The notes: generated by a model not told the origin, from the sequence alone. Shown: positions 43,402 through 54,987, numbered from the stretch's first letter. The stretch is 64,000 nt of DNA from Paenibacillus lycopersici (GCF_010119935.1 NZ_CP048209.1:6546001-6610000); one strand, 5' to 3'. Numbers and translations are program-made.

Positions 43402-45132
43402 ATGCTGAAACTGCTTCGCATGCTGAGACCGTACCGCTTGATCGTTTTTTTCGTCCTGTTGTTCGTATTTCTCCAGTCGTTGTCGGATCTGTACCTGCCG
43501 ACGCTGCTGTCCGACATCGTCGACAACGGCGTCGTCAAGGGCGACAATCCGTATATTTGGAAAATCGGCGGCTTCATGCTGTTCATCGCGCTCGCCGGCG
43601 GCCTCTGCTCCATCGGAGCGAGCTACCTGTCCGCCAAGTCGTCCGGCGGCTTCGGCCGCGACCTGCGCAGCCGCGTCTTCGCGCACGTCGAGAAGTATTC
43701 CTTGCACGAATTCGATAAAATCGGCACCGCCTCGCTCATTACGCGGACGACCAACGACATCACGCAAGTACAGCAGGTGCTCATGATGATGATGCGCGTC
43801 ATGGTCGCGGCGCCGATGATGTGCTTCGGCGGGATTATTATGGCGCTCTACAAGGACGCCCATCTCTCGCTCATCATTATCGTCATCGTGCCGATTCTCG
43901 CGCTCGTCATCCTGACCGTCGTCAGCCGCGGCGTGCCGCTGTTCAAGGTGATGCAGGTCAAGATCGACAAGCTGAACCTCGTCCTGCGCGAGAACCTGAC
44001 CGGCATCCGCGTCATCCGTTCCTTCAACCGGACGAAGCATGAGCAAGCCCGCTTCAACGACGCCAACCTGGATTTGACGAACACGGCCATCAAGGTCAAC
44101 CGCATCATGGCATCCTTGATGCCGATCATGATGCTCGTCCTGAACTTCGCCAGCTTGTTCATCGTCTGGTTCGGCGGGCTGCGCATCGATCACGGCCACA
44201 TGGCCGTCGGCGATTTGATGGCCTTCATCCAATACGCGTGGCAGATCATGTTCGCGCTGATCTTCGCCTCCATGATGTTCGTCATGATTCCGCGGGCATC
44301 GGCTTCCGCTTCGCGGATCAACGAGGTGCTGAACATGGTGCCGGATATTAACGATCCGGCCGGCCGGGCGGCGCAGCGTGCGGACGCGCGCGGAGAGCTC
44401 GCGTTCAATAATGTCTCCTTCCACTACCCGGGCGCCGAAATGCCGGCGCTGTCGAACATTTCCTTCACCGCGGGCCGCGGGGAAGTAACGGCGATCATCG
44501 GCGGTACCGGCTCCGGCAAATCGACGCTGATCAACCTGATTCCGCGCTTCTACGACGTCACGGACGGCAGCATCACCGTGGGCGGCGTGGATATCCGCGA
44601 GATGACGCAGGAAGAGCTGCGCGCGGGCATCGGCCTCGTGCCGCAGAAGGCCGTGCTCTTCACGGGCACGATCGCGGAGAACATCCGTTTCGGCAAGGAT
44701 GACGCCTCGGACGAGGATATCCGCCATGCCGCCGTCGTGGCGCAGGCGTACGATTTCGTCTCCGAGATGAAGGACGGCTTCGAATCGCCGATCGCGCAGG
44801 GCGGCACGAACGTCTCCGGCGGACAGAAGCAGCGCTTGTCCATCGCCCGCGCGCTCGTCCGCAAACCGTCGATCTACCTGTTCGACGACAGCTTCTCGGC
44901 GCTCGACTTCAAGACCGACGCGAAGCTCCGCGCGGCGCTGCGCAGCGAGACGACCGACGCCACCGTATTGATCGTGGCGCAGCGGGTCAGCACCGTCATG
45001 GACGCCGACCGGATCATCGTGCTCGACGACGGCCAAGTGTCCGCGATCGGCACGCACCGCGAGCTGCTGCAATCGTCGACCGTTTACCGCGAAATCGTGA
45101 CGTCACAGCTGTCAGAGGAGGAGATCGCATGA
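43402..45132 (+). CDS. ABC exporter half-transporter with degenerate ATPase site (BmrC-like)
   Basis: This 576-residue protein has six membrane helices and a C-terminal ATPase. Walker A GGTGSGKST (about residue 368) and signature NVSGGQKQR are intact, but the Walker B end reads YLFDDSFSALD, with Asp in place of the catalytic Glu, and the switch His is Gln in VAQRVST. This is the pattern of the non-catalytic subunit in heterodimeric exporters such as BmrCD, LmrCD or TM287/288. It overlaps the next gene by ATGA and surely pairs with it; likely substrates are drugs or lipids. Confidence 0.92.
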   Translation: MLKLLRMLRPYRLIVFFVLLFVFLQSLSDLYLPTLLSDIVDNGVVKGDNPYIWKIGGFMLFIALAGGLCSIGASYLSAKSSGGFGRDLRSRVFAHVEKYSLHEFDKIGTASLITRTTNDITQVQQVLMMMMRVMVAAPMMCFGGIIMALYKDAHLSLIIIVIVPILALVILTVVSRGVPLFKVMQVKIDKLNLVLRENLTGIRVIRSFNRTKHEQARFNDANLDLTNTAIKVNRIMASLMPIMMLVLNFASLFIVWFGGLRIDHGHMAVGDLMAFIQYAWQIMFALIFASMMFVMIPRASASASRINEVLNMVPDINDPAGRAAQRADARGELAFNNVSFHYPGAEMPALSNISFTAGRGEVTAIIGGTGSGKSTLINLIPRFYDVTDGSITVGGVDIREMTQEELRAGIGLVPQKAVLFTGTIAENIRFGKDDASDEDIRHAAVVAQAYDFVSEMKDGFESPIAQGGTNVSGGQKQRLSIARALVRKPSIYLFDDSFSALDFKTDAKLRAALRSETTDATVLIVAQRVSTVMDADRIIVLDDGQVSAIGTHRELLQSSTVYREIVTSQLSEEEIA

Positions 45133-47066
45133 GTGACCAACAGCAACGTCCCGCAGGCGGCCCAGGCGGCCAGCGTCCGGGAGGACCTCCGCCGGGCGGC
45201 TTCGGCTTCGGACCGGGCCGCGGCGGTCCGGGCGGCATGGGCATGCCCGTGCAGAAAGCGAAGGATTTCAAGGGCACGCTTCGCCGCTTGATCGGCTACC
45301 TGCGTCCGCATCGTTTCGCGCTGCTCATCGTCCTGCTGACGGCCGTGCTCAGCACGCTATTCTCCATCGTCGGCCCCAAAATCATGGGCAAAGCGACGAC
45401 GAAGCTGTTCGAAGGCATCATGGCCCGCTTCAATGGGCAGGCGGACGCGAAGATCGATTTTCATTACATTTGGGAAATTCTCGCCGTGCTGGGCGTGCTC
45501 TATATGATCAGCGCCCTGTTCAGCTTCATTCAGCAGTACGTCATGGCGAGCGTGGCGCAGAAAACCGTTTACGGCCTGCGCAAGGACGTGAACGACAAGC
45601 TCGAGAAGCTGCCGCTCAAGTTCTTCGATTCCCGTACGCACGGGGAAATTCTGAGCCGCGCCGTCAACGACGTGGACAACATCAGCGGCACGCTGCAGCA
45701 GAGCTTGACGCAGTTCATTACCGCGTTCGTCACGCTCATCGGCGTTATCGTCATGATGCTGACGATCAGCTGGATCATGACGCTGATCACGATCGTGACG
45801 CTGCCGCTCAGCGTCATCGCGATCAAGATGATCGCGAAGCGGTCGCAGCTGTATTTTAAAGGCCAGCAGAAGGCGCTCGGCGAGCTCAACGGCCATGTCG
45901 AAGAGATGTACACCGGCCACAACATCGTGAAGGCGTTCGGCCACGAGAAGAAATCGATCGGCAAATTCAACGACGTGAACGAGCAGCTGTACGAATCCGG
46001 CTGGCGCGCGCAGTTCGTCTCCGGCATGATCATGCCGATCATGGGCTTCATCGGCAACATCGGCTACGTGCTTGTCAGCGTGGCGGGCGGCATTCTCGTC
46101 CTGCACAGCCGCATCACGATCGGCGACGTGCAGGCGTTCATCTCCTACTCGCGCCAGTTCGCGATGCCGATCACCCAGACGGCGCAAATCGCCAATATCA
46201 TTCAGTCGACGATCGCGTCGGCCGAACGGATTTTCGAATTGCTGGACGAGGAAGAGGAAGTACCGGAAGCGGCGAGACCGGTCGCGCTCGCGGCCAGCGA
46301 CGACGGCATGAAGGTGCGCGGCGACGTCAGCTTCAACCATGTGCAGTTCCGCTATAAGGACGATACGCCGCTGATCGAGGATATGGACATTCATGTGCAT
46401 TCCGGCCAGATGATCGCCATCGTCGGACCGACCGGCGCCGGCAAAACGACGCTGATCAATCTGCTCATGCGCTTCTACGAGCTGAACGGCGGCAGCATCA
46501 CGATCGACGGCACGCCGATCACGGAGCTCAAGCGCGGCGACCTGCGCAGCCTGTTCGGCATGGTGCTGCAGGATACGTGGCTGTTCAACGGGACGATCCG
46601 CGACAACATCGCGTACGGCCGCGAAGGCGCGACGGAAGAGGACGTGGTCGCGGCAGCCCGCGCGGCATACGCGGACCATTTCATCCGGACGCTGCCCGAG
46701 GGCTACGATACGGTGCTGAACGAAGAGGCATCGAACATCTCGCAAGGGCAGAAGCAATTGCTGACGATCGCCCGCGCCATCCTGGCGGACCCGGCGATCC
46801 TCATTCTCGACGAAGCGACGAGCAGCGTCGATACGCGGACCGAGATCCATATCCAGCGCGCCATGAGCGAGCTGATGGAAGGCCGCACGAGCTTCGTCAT
46901 CGCGCACCGCTTGTCGACGATTCGCGACGCGGACCTGATCCTCGTCATGAACCACGGCACGGTCATCGAGCAAGGCTCGCATGAAGAACTGCTCGCCGCG
47001 GGCGGCTTCTACGCCGACCTGTACGAGAGCCAGTTCAGCCAGAAGCGGACGCAGGACGTGAGCTAG
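45129..47066 (+). CDS. ABC exporter half-transporter with catalytic ATPase site (BmrD-like)
   Basis: This 645-residue protein has a Gly/Pro/Gln-rich N-terminal tail of about 40 residues, six membrane helices and an ATPase domain. Walker A GPTGAGKTT (about residue 433), Walker B LILDEATSSVD with catalytic Glu, and switch His in IAHRLST are canonical; its signature is altered to NISQGQKQL. In the heterodimer its Walker motifs pair with the good signature of the partner, making one consensus site. The MarR gene upstream suggests inducible multidrug export. Confidence 0.92.
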   Translation: MSDQQQRPAGGPGGQRPGGPPPGGFGFGPGRGGPGGMGMPVQKAKDFKGTLRRLIGYLRPHRFALLIVLLTAVLSTLFSIVGPKIMGKATTKLFEGIMARFNGQADAKIDFHYIWEILAVLGVLYMISALFSFIQQYVMASVAQKTVYGLRKDVNDKLEKLPLKFFDSRTHGEILSRAVNDVDNISGTLQQSLTQFITAFVTLIGVIVMMLTISWIMTLITIVTLPLSVIAIKMIAKRSQLYFKGQQKALGELNGHVEEMYTGHNIVKAFGHEKKSIGKFNDVNEQLYESGWRAQFVSGMIMPIMGFIGNIGYVLVSVAGGILVLHSRITIGDVQAFISYSRQFAMPITQTAQIANIIQSTIASAERIFELLDEEEEVPEAARPVALAASDDGMKVRGDVSFNHVQFRYKDDTPLIEDMDIHVHSGQMIAIVGPTGAGKTTLINLLMRFYELNGGSITIDGTPITELKRGDLRSLFGMVLQDTWLFNGTIRDNIAYGREGATEEDVVAAARAAYADHFIRTLPEGYDTVLNEEASNISQGQKQLLTIARAILADPAILILDEATSSVDTRTEIHIQRAMSELMEGRTSFVIAHRLSTIRDADLILVMNHGTVIEQGSHEELLAAGGFYADLYESQFSQKRTQDVS

Positions 47067-47079
47067 GATGTTTTGAGCG

Positions 47080-47500
47080 TGAGGCGCCTTGGCGGCGAGG
47101 TCCATGAGGCGCTGGGGCGCTGGGTCTGCGCCGAGGCGGCGAGGAGGATAGCGGCCGGGCGGGGCGGCGGCGCTTGCTGCCTGTGCTGCAGGCGCGACGC
47201 CTGTGCGCTGGCGCTGGGCCGCGCTGCGGATAGCCGCTAGGCCGGGTTGCGGCGGCACAGCGGCCGGACTTAGGCGACCGCGCTTGCTGCCTGTGCGGCG
47301 GGCGACGCCTGTGCGGCGAGATGGATAGCCGCTGGGCCGCACAGCGGCTGCACAGCGGCTGCACAGCGGCCGGGCTTAGGCGACGGCGCTTGCTGCTTGT
47401 GCTGCAGGCGCGACGCCTGTTCGCTGGCGCTGGGCCGCGCTGCTGCTGGCAACTGCCTGCTCGGCTGCTTGCGAGGCGCTGTGCTGCGGACGCGGCGACT
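47080..47500. repeat. GC-rich decayed repeats
   Basis: Segments such as GGCGCTTGCTGC(C/T)TGTGCTGCAGGCGCGACGCC and GCTGGCGCTGGGCCGCGCTGC recur near 47165, 47285 and 47390 with unequal gaps. No coding potential is credible; the strong GC skew toward GGC/GCT on the plus strand differs from neighbouring genes. Confidence 0.6.
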
Positions 47501-47584
47501 TGGTAGAGCGCTCCTGAAAGTATACTAGAGGAACAAACCAGCGAGCTCCGGACAAACGCCTTTTGAACAAAGTCATGAACGACG

Positions 47585-47805
47585 CTAGCGAACTCAATAC
47601 ACGCTATTCGCCGCTGTAAGCTGCTTGCCGCACTGTAACGAACCCCAGTATCGCTATTCGGCCTATTGAGCCCGCTGGCAGGTGGATTTCACCTCGATAA
47701 AGCACGCTGGATTCGTTAGAGTTGTTCAAACCTTTCGTTTGCCCGATTAAGGTGTATACGATTCGCTAGCAGCAAGCCAGCTGCGCAATAACGTAACTTT
47801 TAGCG
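47585..47805. repeat. Degenerate 50-bp periodic repeats
   Basis: Related words recur at about 50 bp: GCGAACTC/ACGAACCC at 47588 and 47638, CGCTATTCG at 47602 and 47652, ATTCG(T/C)TAG at 47712 and 47761. The units are much more decayed than in the other arrays. No gene is seen from 47067 to 48634. Confidence 0.5.
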
Positions 47806-47842
47806 TATGCTGACAGGCGGCAGATGTCAGGTGCAGCCTACC

Positions 47843-47897
47843 AAAAACGGCCCTCTTCGATCAAGCCGCGCTTGATCGGGAGAGGGCCGTTTTTTTG
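47843..47897. terminator. Orphan bidirectional terminator
   Basis: AAAACGGCCCTCT pairs with AGAGGGCCGTTTT, with an inner GATCAAGC-CGC-GCTTGATC stem and T7 on the right. The nearest genes end 780 bp to the left and start 740 bp to the right, so it may end a long exporter transcript or mark an unannotated small RNA. Confidence 0.85.
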
Positions 47898-48048
47898 CCG
47901 ATTGCCAGACCTTGTGCTGCACCGGATACGACTCTTTCGGCGTTTCTCGCCGATTCCCGCGCCGGGTGCAGTTCCCGGGCCAGGGCGCTCATTATCCGCT
48001 TTGGGCTACCCGTAAAATCCGCGCCGTCAGCCTGTCTGCCGCCCAAAC

Positions 48049-48625
48049 GCCTCGCGGGGACTCGCACGATCGCGGCAGCCCGCTCAGACGCCTCGCGGGG
48101 ACTCGCACGATCGCGGCAGCCCGCCCAGACGCTTCGCGGGGCTTCGCACGATCGCGGCAGCCCGCCCCAAACGCTTCGCGGGGACTCGCACGATCGCGGC
48201 AGCCCGCCCCAAACGCTTCGCGGGGACTCGCACGACCGCGGCAGCCCGCCCAAACGCTTCGCGGGGACTCGCACGATCGCGGCAGCCCGCCCAAACGCTT
48301 CGGGGGACTCGCACGATCGCGGCAGCCCGCTCAGACGCTTCGCGGGGCTTCGTACGACCGCGGCAGCCCGCCCAAACGCTTCGGGGGACTCGCACGATCG
48401 CGGCAGCCCGCCCGAACGCTTCGCGGGGACTCGCACGATCGCGGCAGCCCGCCCCAAACGCTTCACGGGGACTCGCACGATCGCGGCAGCCCGCTCGAAC
48501 GCCTCACGGGGACTCGCACGACCGCGGCAGCCCGCCCAAACATCTTACGGCCCTCGCACGATTCCGGCAGCCCGCCCAAACGTCTCACGGCCCACGCACG
48601 ATCGCGGCAGCCCGCGGAACGTTTC
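48049..48625. repeat. 41-bp tandem repeat array
   Basis: About fourteen units of GC(C/T)TCGCGGGGACTCGCAC followed by GATCGCGGCAGCCCGCC follow each other every 41 bp (48049, 48090 and so on). One or two units are a base or so shorter, and the last three (from 48540) are more diverged. Units contain CGATCG. Since 41 is not a multiple of three, all six frames stay open and give false ORFs. The array ends 10 bp before the thiO stop. Confidence 0.88.
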
Positions 48626-48634
48626 ACGCGATGC

Positions 48635-49846
48635 TTAATGAAACGCGGGCACGCCCGGCCTTCCCGCGAAGCGGTCCGGCGCGAAGCTTGCCGCCGCCCC
48701 CGCCACGGGCGGTTCCTCGCCGCTAAGCAGGCGGACGGCCATGGCAGCGGTCGCCGGGCTGAGCAGGATGCCGTTGCGGTAGTGGCCGGCGGCGATCAGC
48801 ACGTTCGGGCTGCCGGGCACCGCGCCGATGAGCGGCCAGCCGTCGCGCGTCGCCGGACGGAGGCCGGCCCACTTCATGACGGGGTTACGCCCGTCCAGAA
48901 ACGGAAACACCCGCGGCGTCCAGCGGGTCAGCCGGGCGATGCCGCGTTCCGTAACGGACGTGTCATAGCCGGCCGCATCCTCGGAGGCGCCGCAAATAAG
49001 GCGGCCGTCCTGCTTTTGCACCCAGTAGGCCTGGCTGGAGAACACCATGTGCCGCACGCGCTCGGGCTCTCCCGCTCCCGCAGCGCCGCCCGCCGCGGAG
49101 CCTGCCAAATCAAAGGCGCAAATCTGCCCCCGGATCGGGTGAACCGGGATCGGGAACCCGCACAGCTCCGCGTACGCGTTCGCCCACGCGCCGGCGCAGA
49201 CGACGAGCGCGTCGCCGCTGATGCGGCCATGCGCGCCCGTCTCCACGGCGGCCGCGACCGCGCCATCGCCGTCCAAGCCGCCCGAGCCGCCCGAGCCGCG
49301 CAGCGGCGTAATCTCGCCCGCGTGCTCAAGCAGCCGCACGCCGAGCCTGCGGCACGCCGCTTCCAGCGCGGCGACCAGCTTCGGCGCGTGCACATGCGAC
49401 TCCACGGGGCAATAGAGCGCCCCGGCGATGCCCGGATGCAGCCGCGGTTCCAGCGTGCGCAGCCGCTCAGGGCCGACCAGCTCCGAGGACGCCCCGAACC
49501 GCTGCTGCCACGCAAGCCGTGCCTGCAGCGGCTGCAAATCCGCCTCGTGCAGCGCCACCGTCAAGCAGCCGCTGGCGACGAGCTCCGCCGATAGGCCGGA
49601 CACCTCTTCCACCGCGCGCACCCATTCGGGATAGCGGTGCAGGCTGTCCAGGCACAGCCGGAAGAACGCGTCCGGCTGTTCGGCGTTCTCCGTGAAAGGC
49701 GCAAGCATGCCGGCCGCGGCGCCGGACGCCTGCCCGCCGACGCGCCCCGGCTCGACGACGGTCACTGCGTCTCCGGCGAGCGCGGCCTCGAACGCGCAGG
49801 ACAGGCCGATGATGCCACCGCCCAGGATAACGATATGCCGGCTCAT
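48635..49846 (-). CDS. thiO: Glycine oxidase, thiazole branch of thiamine synthesis
   Basis: This 403-residue FAD enzyme oxidises glycine to the imine used by ThiG. The dinucleotide-binding [17 protein letters not shown] starts at residue 5; [15 protein letters not shown] near residue 37 and [13 protein letters not shown] near residue 330 are ThiO signatures. It is the last gene of the thiC operon, starting in an ATGA overlap with thiG. ThiO in place of ThiH marks the aerobic route seen in Bacillus. Confidence 0.92.
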   Translation of the reverse strand: MSRHIVILGGGIIGLSCAFEAALAGDAVTVVEPGRVGGQASGAAAGMLAPFTENAEQPDAFFRLCLDSLHRYPEWVRAVEEVSGLSAELVASGCLTVALHEADLQPLQARLAWQQRFGASSELVGPERLRTLEPRLHPGIAGALYCPVESHVHAPKLVAALEAACRRLGVRLLEHAGEITPLRGSGGSGGLDGDGAVAAAVETGAHGRISGDALVVCAGAWANAYAELCGFPIPVHPIRGQICAFDLAGSAAGGAAGAGEPERVRHMVFSSQAYWVQKQDGRLICGASEDAAGYDTSVTERGIARLTRWTPRVFPFLDGRNPVMKWAGLRPATRDGWPLIGAVPGSPNVLIAAGHYRNGILLSPATAAMAVRLLSGEEPPVAGAAASFAPDRFAGRPGVPAFH

Positions 49847-50736
49847 GGCGTTTCGCTCTCCGCCCGCGGCGCGACGGCACCGGCCCCCCTGCTTCCGGTC
49901 AAGCCGGCACGCGCAGGCTCGGCGGCGCCGAACGGCGCCGAGACGCCTTCTTCCGCGCTGCTCGCCGACGCATAGCGGCGCATCGCGATCCGGCCGGACA
50001 GGTATGACAGCCGCCCGGACTCGACGGCAAGCCGCATCGCATAGGCCATGCCTACAGGGTCCTGCGCCTTCGCCACCGGCGTATTCGCCAGAATGCCGGA
50101 AGCGCCCAGCTCCATCGCCTGGACGATGTCGGCGGCGGAGCCGATACCCGCATCCACGATGATCGGCACGCCCGCCTCTTCGACGATCAGCCCGAGGTTA
50201 TACGGGTTCAGCAGGCCCAGCCCCGTGCCGATCGGCGCGCCGCCGGGCATGACGGCGGCCGCGCCGGCTTCCTCCAGCCTTTTGCACAGAATCGGATCGT
50301 CCGACGTGTACGGCAATACGACGAATCCTTCTTTCACGAGCCGCTCGGTCGCCCGCAGCGTCTCGATCGGGTCAGGCAGGAGCGTCCGCGGATTGGCGCT
50401 GATTTCGACCTTGATCCAGTCGCTCAGTCCCGCCGCCTTGGCGAGCCTCGCGATCCGCACCGCCTCGTCGGCATTGCTCGCGCCGGAGGTGTTCGGCAGG
50501 AACTGATAGCTGCCTCCGTCCAAATGCTGCAGGATCGCATCGTCCTCGGTATAGTCCAGGTTAACGCGCCGCACCGCGAACGTCACCACCTCCGCATCAG
50601 ACGCCGTCAGCGCCTGCCGGAACACGAACGGACTCGGAAAACGGCCCGTGCCGAGAAAGAATCGGGAGCGCAGCTTCCTCCCGCCGATGACCAGCTCGTC
50701 ACCGCCGTTAAATGCCATATTTTCAATTCCCGTCAT
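49843..50736 (-). CDS. thiG: Thiazole synthase
   Basis: This protein of about 297 residues builds the thiazole phosphate ring from DXP, dehydroglycine and ThiS-thiocarboxylate. WIKVEIS near residue 105 supplies the Schiff-base Lys; [18 protein letters not shown] and [19 protein letters not shown] are the phosphate-binding loops. It carries an unusual C-terminal tail of about 35 residues (Ala/Gly/Pro-rich) beyond the normal ThiG end at RRYA. The ATG at 50736 lies four bases after the thiE-thiS stop with GGAGG upstream. Confidence 0.92.
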   Translation of the reverse strand: MTGIENMAFNGGDELVIGGRKLRSRFFLGTGRFPSPFVFRQALTASDAEVVTFAVRRVNLDYTEDDAILQHLDGGSYQFLPNTSGASNADEAVRIARLAKAAGLSDWIKVEISANPRTLLPDPIETLRATERLVKEGFVVLPYTSDDPILCKRLEEAGAAAVMPGGAPIGTGLGLLNPYNLGLIVEEAGVPIIVDAGIGSAADIVQAMELGASGILANTPVAKAQDPVGMAYAMRLAVESGRLSYLSGRIAMRRYASASSAEEGVSAPFGAAEPARAGLTGSRGAGAVAPRAESETP

Positions 50737-50740
50737 CCCC

Positions 50741-51763
50741 TTAGCCTCCCCCGACAAAATGAACCAGCTCCACCACGGCGCCGTCCGCAAGCCGGGCCGC
50801 CGCCCACGACTCGCGGGCGATGATCTCGCCATTCAATTCGACGACCATGCTCCGGCCCTCCAAGCCGAGCGAAGCGACCAATTCTTCCACGGACTGCGCG
50901 GTCGTCAGCTCGCGGCGTCCGTTCAAGGTCAGCTCGAACGGCCCGGGCTCGCCGGCCTGATCGATTGCTGCCGCTTCGTCGCCAGCCGCCCCCCGGCCCC
51001 CCGCGCTTGCGGCGCTGCCGAGCTCGCCCGCTGCGGCTTCGCCGCCAATGCCGCCCTGCGTTTCCGCCGCTTCTTCAACGGCAGCCGCCTGATACAGCCG
51101 GCCGTCATCCCGAGGCGCTCCCGCAGCCGCAGCCGCATCGATCCGCGCCCGGAACGAGCGGCATGTATCCGCAGGGCTCGCGCTGCCCACGATGGCGGAC
51201 ACCGCGCAAATCCGCGTCGCCCCCGCCGCGAGCACTTCGTCCACGTTGCCAAGCGCGATGCCGCCGATGGCGACCCACGGAATGCGCACATGTTCCGCCG
51301 CCTCGCGGACGTAGGCGGTCGTCACCGCCGTTCTGCCCGGCTTCGTGCCCGTCGGGTAGACCGGACCGACGCCGATATAGTCCGCGCCGCCCCGCTCGGC
51401 CGCGAGCGCCTGCTCCAGGCTGTGCGTCGAGATGCCGATGATCGCATCCGGCCCGAGCATCCGCCTTGCTTCGGCAAGCGGCAGATCGTCCTGGCCGAAA
51501 TGCGCCCCGTCCGCCCCTACCGCGATTGCGATGTCGATATGATCGTTAATAATGAGCGGCACGCCGTATTGATTCGTTAATTCGCGCAGCGCCCGGGCGT
51601 CCTCCAGAATCTCTTCTTTCGAAGCGTCCTTGCTCCGCAGCTGGACGATGTCGGCCCCGCCGAGAATCGCCTGCTCCATGACATCCAGCATGCTGCGCCC
51701 GGGGTGATAATTCGCCGCCGTGATCGCGTACAGCTTGAAGTCGCGCCAGTTCTTCCTCTCCAT
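50741..51763 (-). CDS. thiE-thiS: Thiamine-phosphate synthase fused to sulfur carrier ThiS
   Basis: The protein has about 340 residues. Residues 1-215 are ThiE ([33 protein letters not shown]), which joins the pyrimidine and thiazole halves. Residues about 216-275 are an Ala/Gly/Glu linker, and the last 66 residues are ThiS (LNGRRELTT...[10 protein letters not shown]), ending in the Gly-Gly that carries the thiocarboxylate. A separate thiS gene is usual in Bacillales, so this fusion is unusual. The extra C-terminal Gly (GGG) is present. ATG 51763 follows GAGGGG. Confidence 0.9.
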   Translation of the reverse strand: MERKNWRDFKLYAITAANYHPGRSMLDVMEQAILGGADIVQLRSKDASKEEILEDARALRELTNQYGVPLIINDHIDIAIAVGADGAHFGQDDLPLAEARRMLGPDAIIGISTHSLEQALAAERGGADYIGVGPVYPTGTKPGRTAVTTAYVREAAEHVRIPWVAIGGIALGNVDEVLAAGATRICAVSAIVGSASPADTCRSFRARIDAAAAAGAPRDDGRLYQAAAVEEAAETQGGIGGEAAAGELGSAASAGGRGAAGDEAAAIDQAGEPGPFELTLNGRRELTTAQSVEELVASLGLEGRSMVVELNGEIIARESWAAARLADGAVVELVHFVGGG

Positions 51764-51822
51764 GCTTCCCCTCTCCCTCGCTCCGTTCAATTTGACCGGC
51801 TAACGCCCGGGCATCCGGCTAT

Positions 51823-53990
<2,168 letters not shown>

Positions 53991-53994
53991 CCGC

Positions 53995-54032
53995 AAAACA
54001 AAAAAACCGCTCCGGCGAAGGAGCGGCAAAAT
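53995..54032 (-). terminator. Expression-platform terminator of the TPP riboswitch
   Basis: Reading leftward, GCCGCTCC-TTCGCC-GGAGCGG is followed by TTTTTTTG. It lies about 125 nt past the aptamer, and a further GCCCGCCGC/GCGGCGGGC stem (54045-54090) between them is a candidate antiterminator partner. Confidence 0.75.
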
Positions 54033-54157
54033 GTCTCGGTCGGCTGCCCGCCGCTGCAAGGAACCTTACGGATCCTCCGGCGGCGGGCGGAGCTTGCGCA
54101 TATCGATCGGGCAGAGTAACCGCCGCCCTTCGATGCCCCAAAGCTCAAGTCGCACGT

Positions 54158-54256
54158 ACATTCCCACTTTCCTACGCTGGCATGACCCAGATCAGGTTCG
54201 AAGGGACCAAGGCATTCGCCTTATCTCAGCCCGTATGGGCGCCCCTAGTGGATTTC
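54158..54256 (-). promoter_or_regulatory. TPP riboswitch aptamer (THI element)
   Basis: Read leftward, CCACTAGGGGCGCCC opens the P1/P2 stems, followed by the conserved CTGAGATAAGGC core, then GACCCTT-like and GAACCTGATCTGGGTCATGCCAGCG, and closing GTAGGAAAGTGGG. These are the invariant thi-box blocks in the right order and spacing. It turns thiC operon expression off when thiamine pyrophosphate is abundant. Confidence 0.95.
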
Positions 54257-54264
54257 CTGGTACG

Positions 54265-54294
54265 ACTATACCCCTTGAAGGCAATCCCTGTCAA
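54265..54294 (-). promoter_or_regulatory. Promoter of the thi operon
   Basis: Read leftward, TTGACA (54294-54289) and TATAGT (54270-54265) are 18 bp apart, just upstream of the aptamer. Confidence 0.75.
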
Positions 54295-54338
54295 CGGATT
54301 CGGCGAACGATGCTAACGAAATCCTAACAAATGGGACA

Positions 54339-54394
54339 TTGACAAAGGTAAATATCCCCATGTATACTCACTTTATATAGTAAAGTTTATTACT
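54339..54394 (+). promoter_or_regulatory. Promoter and possible operator of the YceI gene
   Basis: TTGACA (54339-54344) and TATACT (54363-54368) are 18 bp apart. AGTAA-N6-TTACT (54379-54394) follows the start point within an AT-rich block and may be an operator. Confidence 0.7.
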
Positions 54395-54424
54395 TAATGT
54401 AACTAAATAAACGGAGGTTTTCAC

Positions 54425-54958
54425 ATGTCCAAGTCCAAATGGCTCGTCGATGCAACGCACAGCAGCGTAGATTTCACGATTAAACACATGATGATCGCGA
54501 AAGTGAAAGGCTCGTTCCACGAGTTCAGCGCGGAAATCGAAGCGGATCCGAACGATCTGACGACGGCCAGCATTCAGTTCAACGTAGCGCTTGCCAGCAT
54601 CGATACGCGCAATGCGGACCGCGACAACCACCTCCGCACGGGCGATTTCTTCGATATCGAGAAGTATCCGGCGCTGACGTTCCAATCGAAGTCCATCGTC
54701 AAAACGGGCGACGGCGAATACGACGTTACCGGCGACCTGACGCTTCACGGCCTGACGCGCACGGAGACGTTCCAGGTTACGTACGAGGGCAGCGGCAAAG
54801 ACCCATGGGGCAACGAGAAAGTCGGCTTCAGCGGCAAAGGCGCCATCAAACGCAGCGAATTCGGGCTGACGTACAATGCCGTTCTCGAAACGGGCGGCGT
54901 CCTGATCGGCGACGAAGTGAAATTCACGATCGAGATCGAAGCGGGCAAAGCAAACTAA
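54425..54958 (+). CDS. YceI-family lipid-binding lipocalin-like protein
   Basis: This 177-residue protein matches the YceI family, a lipocalin-like barrel that binds isoprenoids such as polyprenyl chains. Family segments are WLVDATHSSVDFTIKHMMI at the start, RDNHLRTGDFFDIEKYP near residue 65 and LTLHGLTRTETF near residue 105. It has no signal peptide, so unlike the E. coli protein it is cytoplasmic. ACGGAGG precedes the ATG. Relatives in Firmicutes are often induced by thiol or quinone stress through MarR-type regulators. Confidence 0.92.
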   Translation: MSKSKWLVDATHSSVDFTIKHMMIAKVKGSFHEFSAEIEADPNDLTTASIQFNVALASIDTRNADRDNHLRTGDFFDIEKYPALTFQSKSIVKTGDGEYDVTGDLTLHGLTRTETFQVTYEGSGKDPWGNEKVGFSGKGAIKRSEFGLTYNAVLETGGVLIGDEVKFTIEIEAGKAN

Positions 54959-54987
54959 TCATACATGCGGGATTCACCGCGACATAC

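Noticed and set aside
42790-45072. 760-codon leftward open frame over marR and the ABC exporter
   Set aside because: Antisense shadow of well-supported genes, with Asp/His/Arg-rich composition.
136-48625. CRISPR arrays
   Set aside because: The tandem arrays have contiguous units without unique spacers, their periods are fixed, and no cas genes are present.
47861-49594. Long open frames through the 41-bp array
   Set aside because: They arise because 41 bp is not divisible by three and the unit has no stops; repeated peptide in all frames is an artefact.
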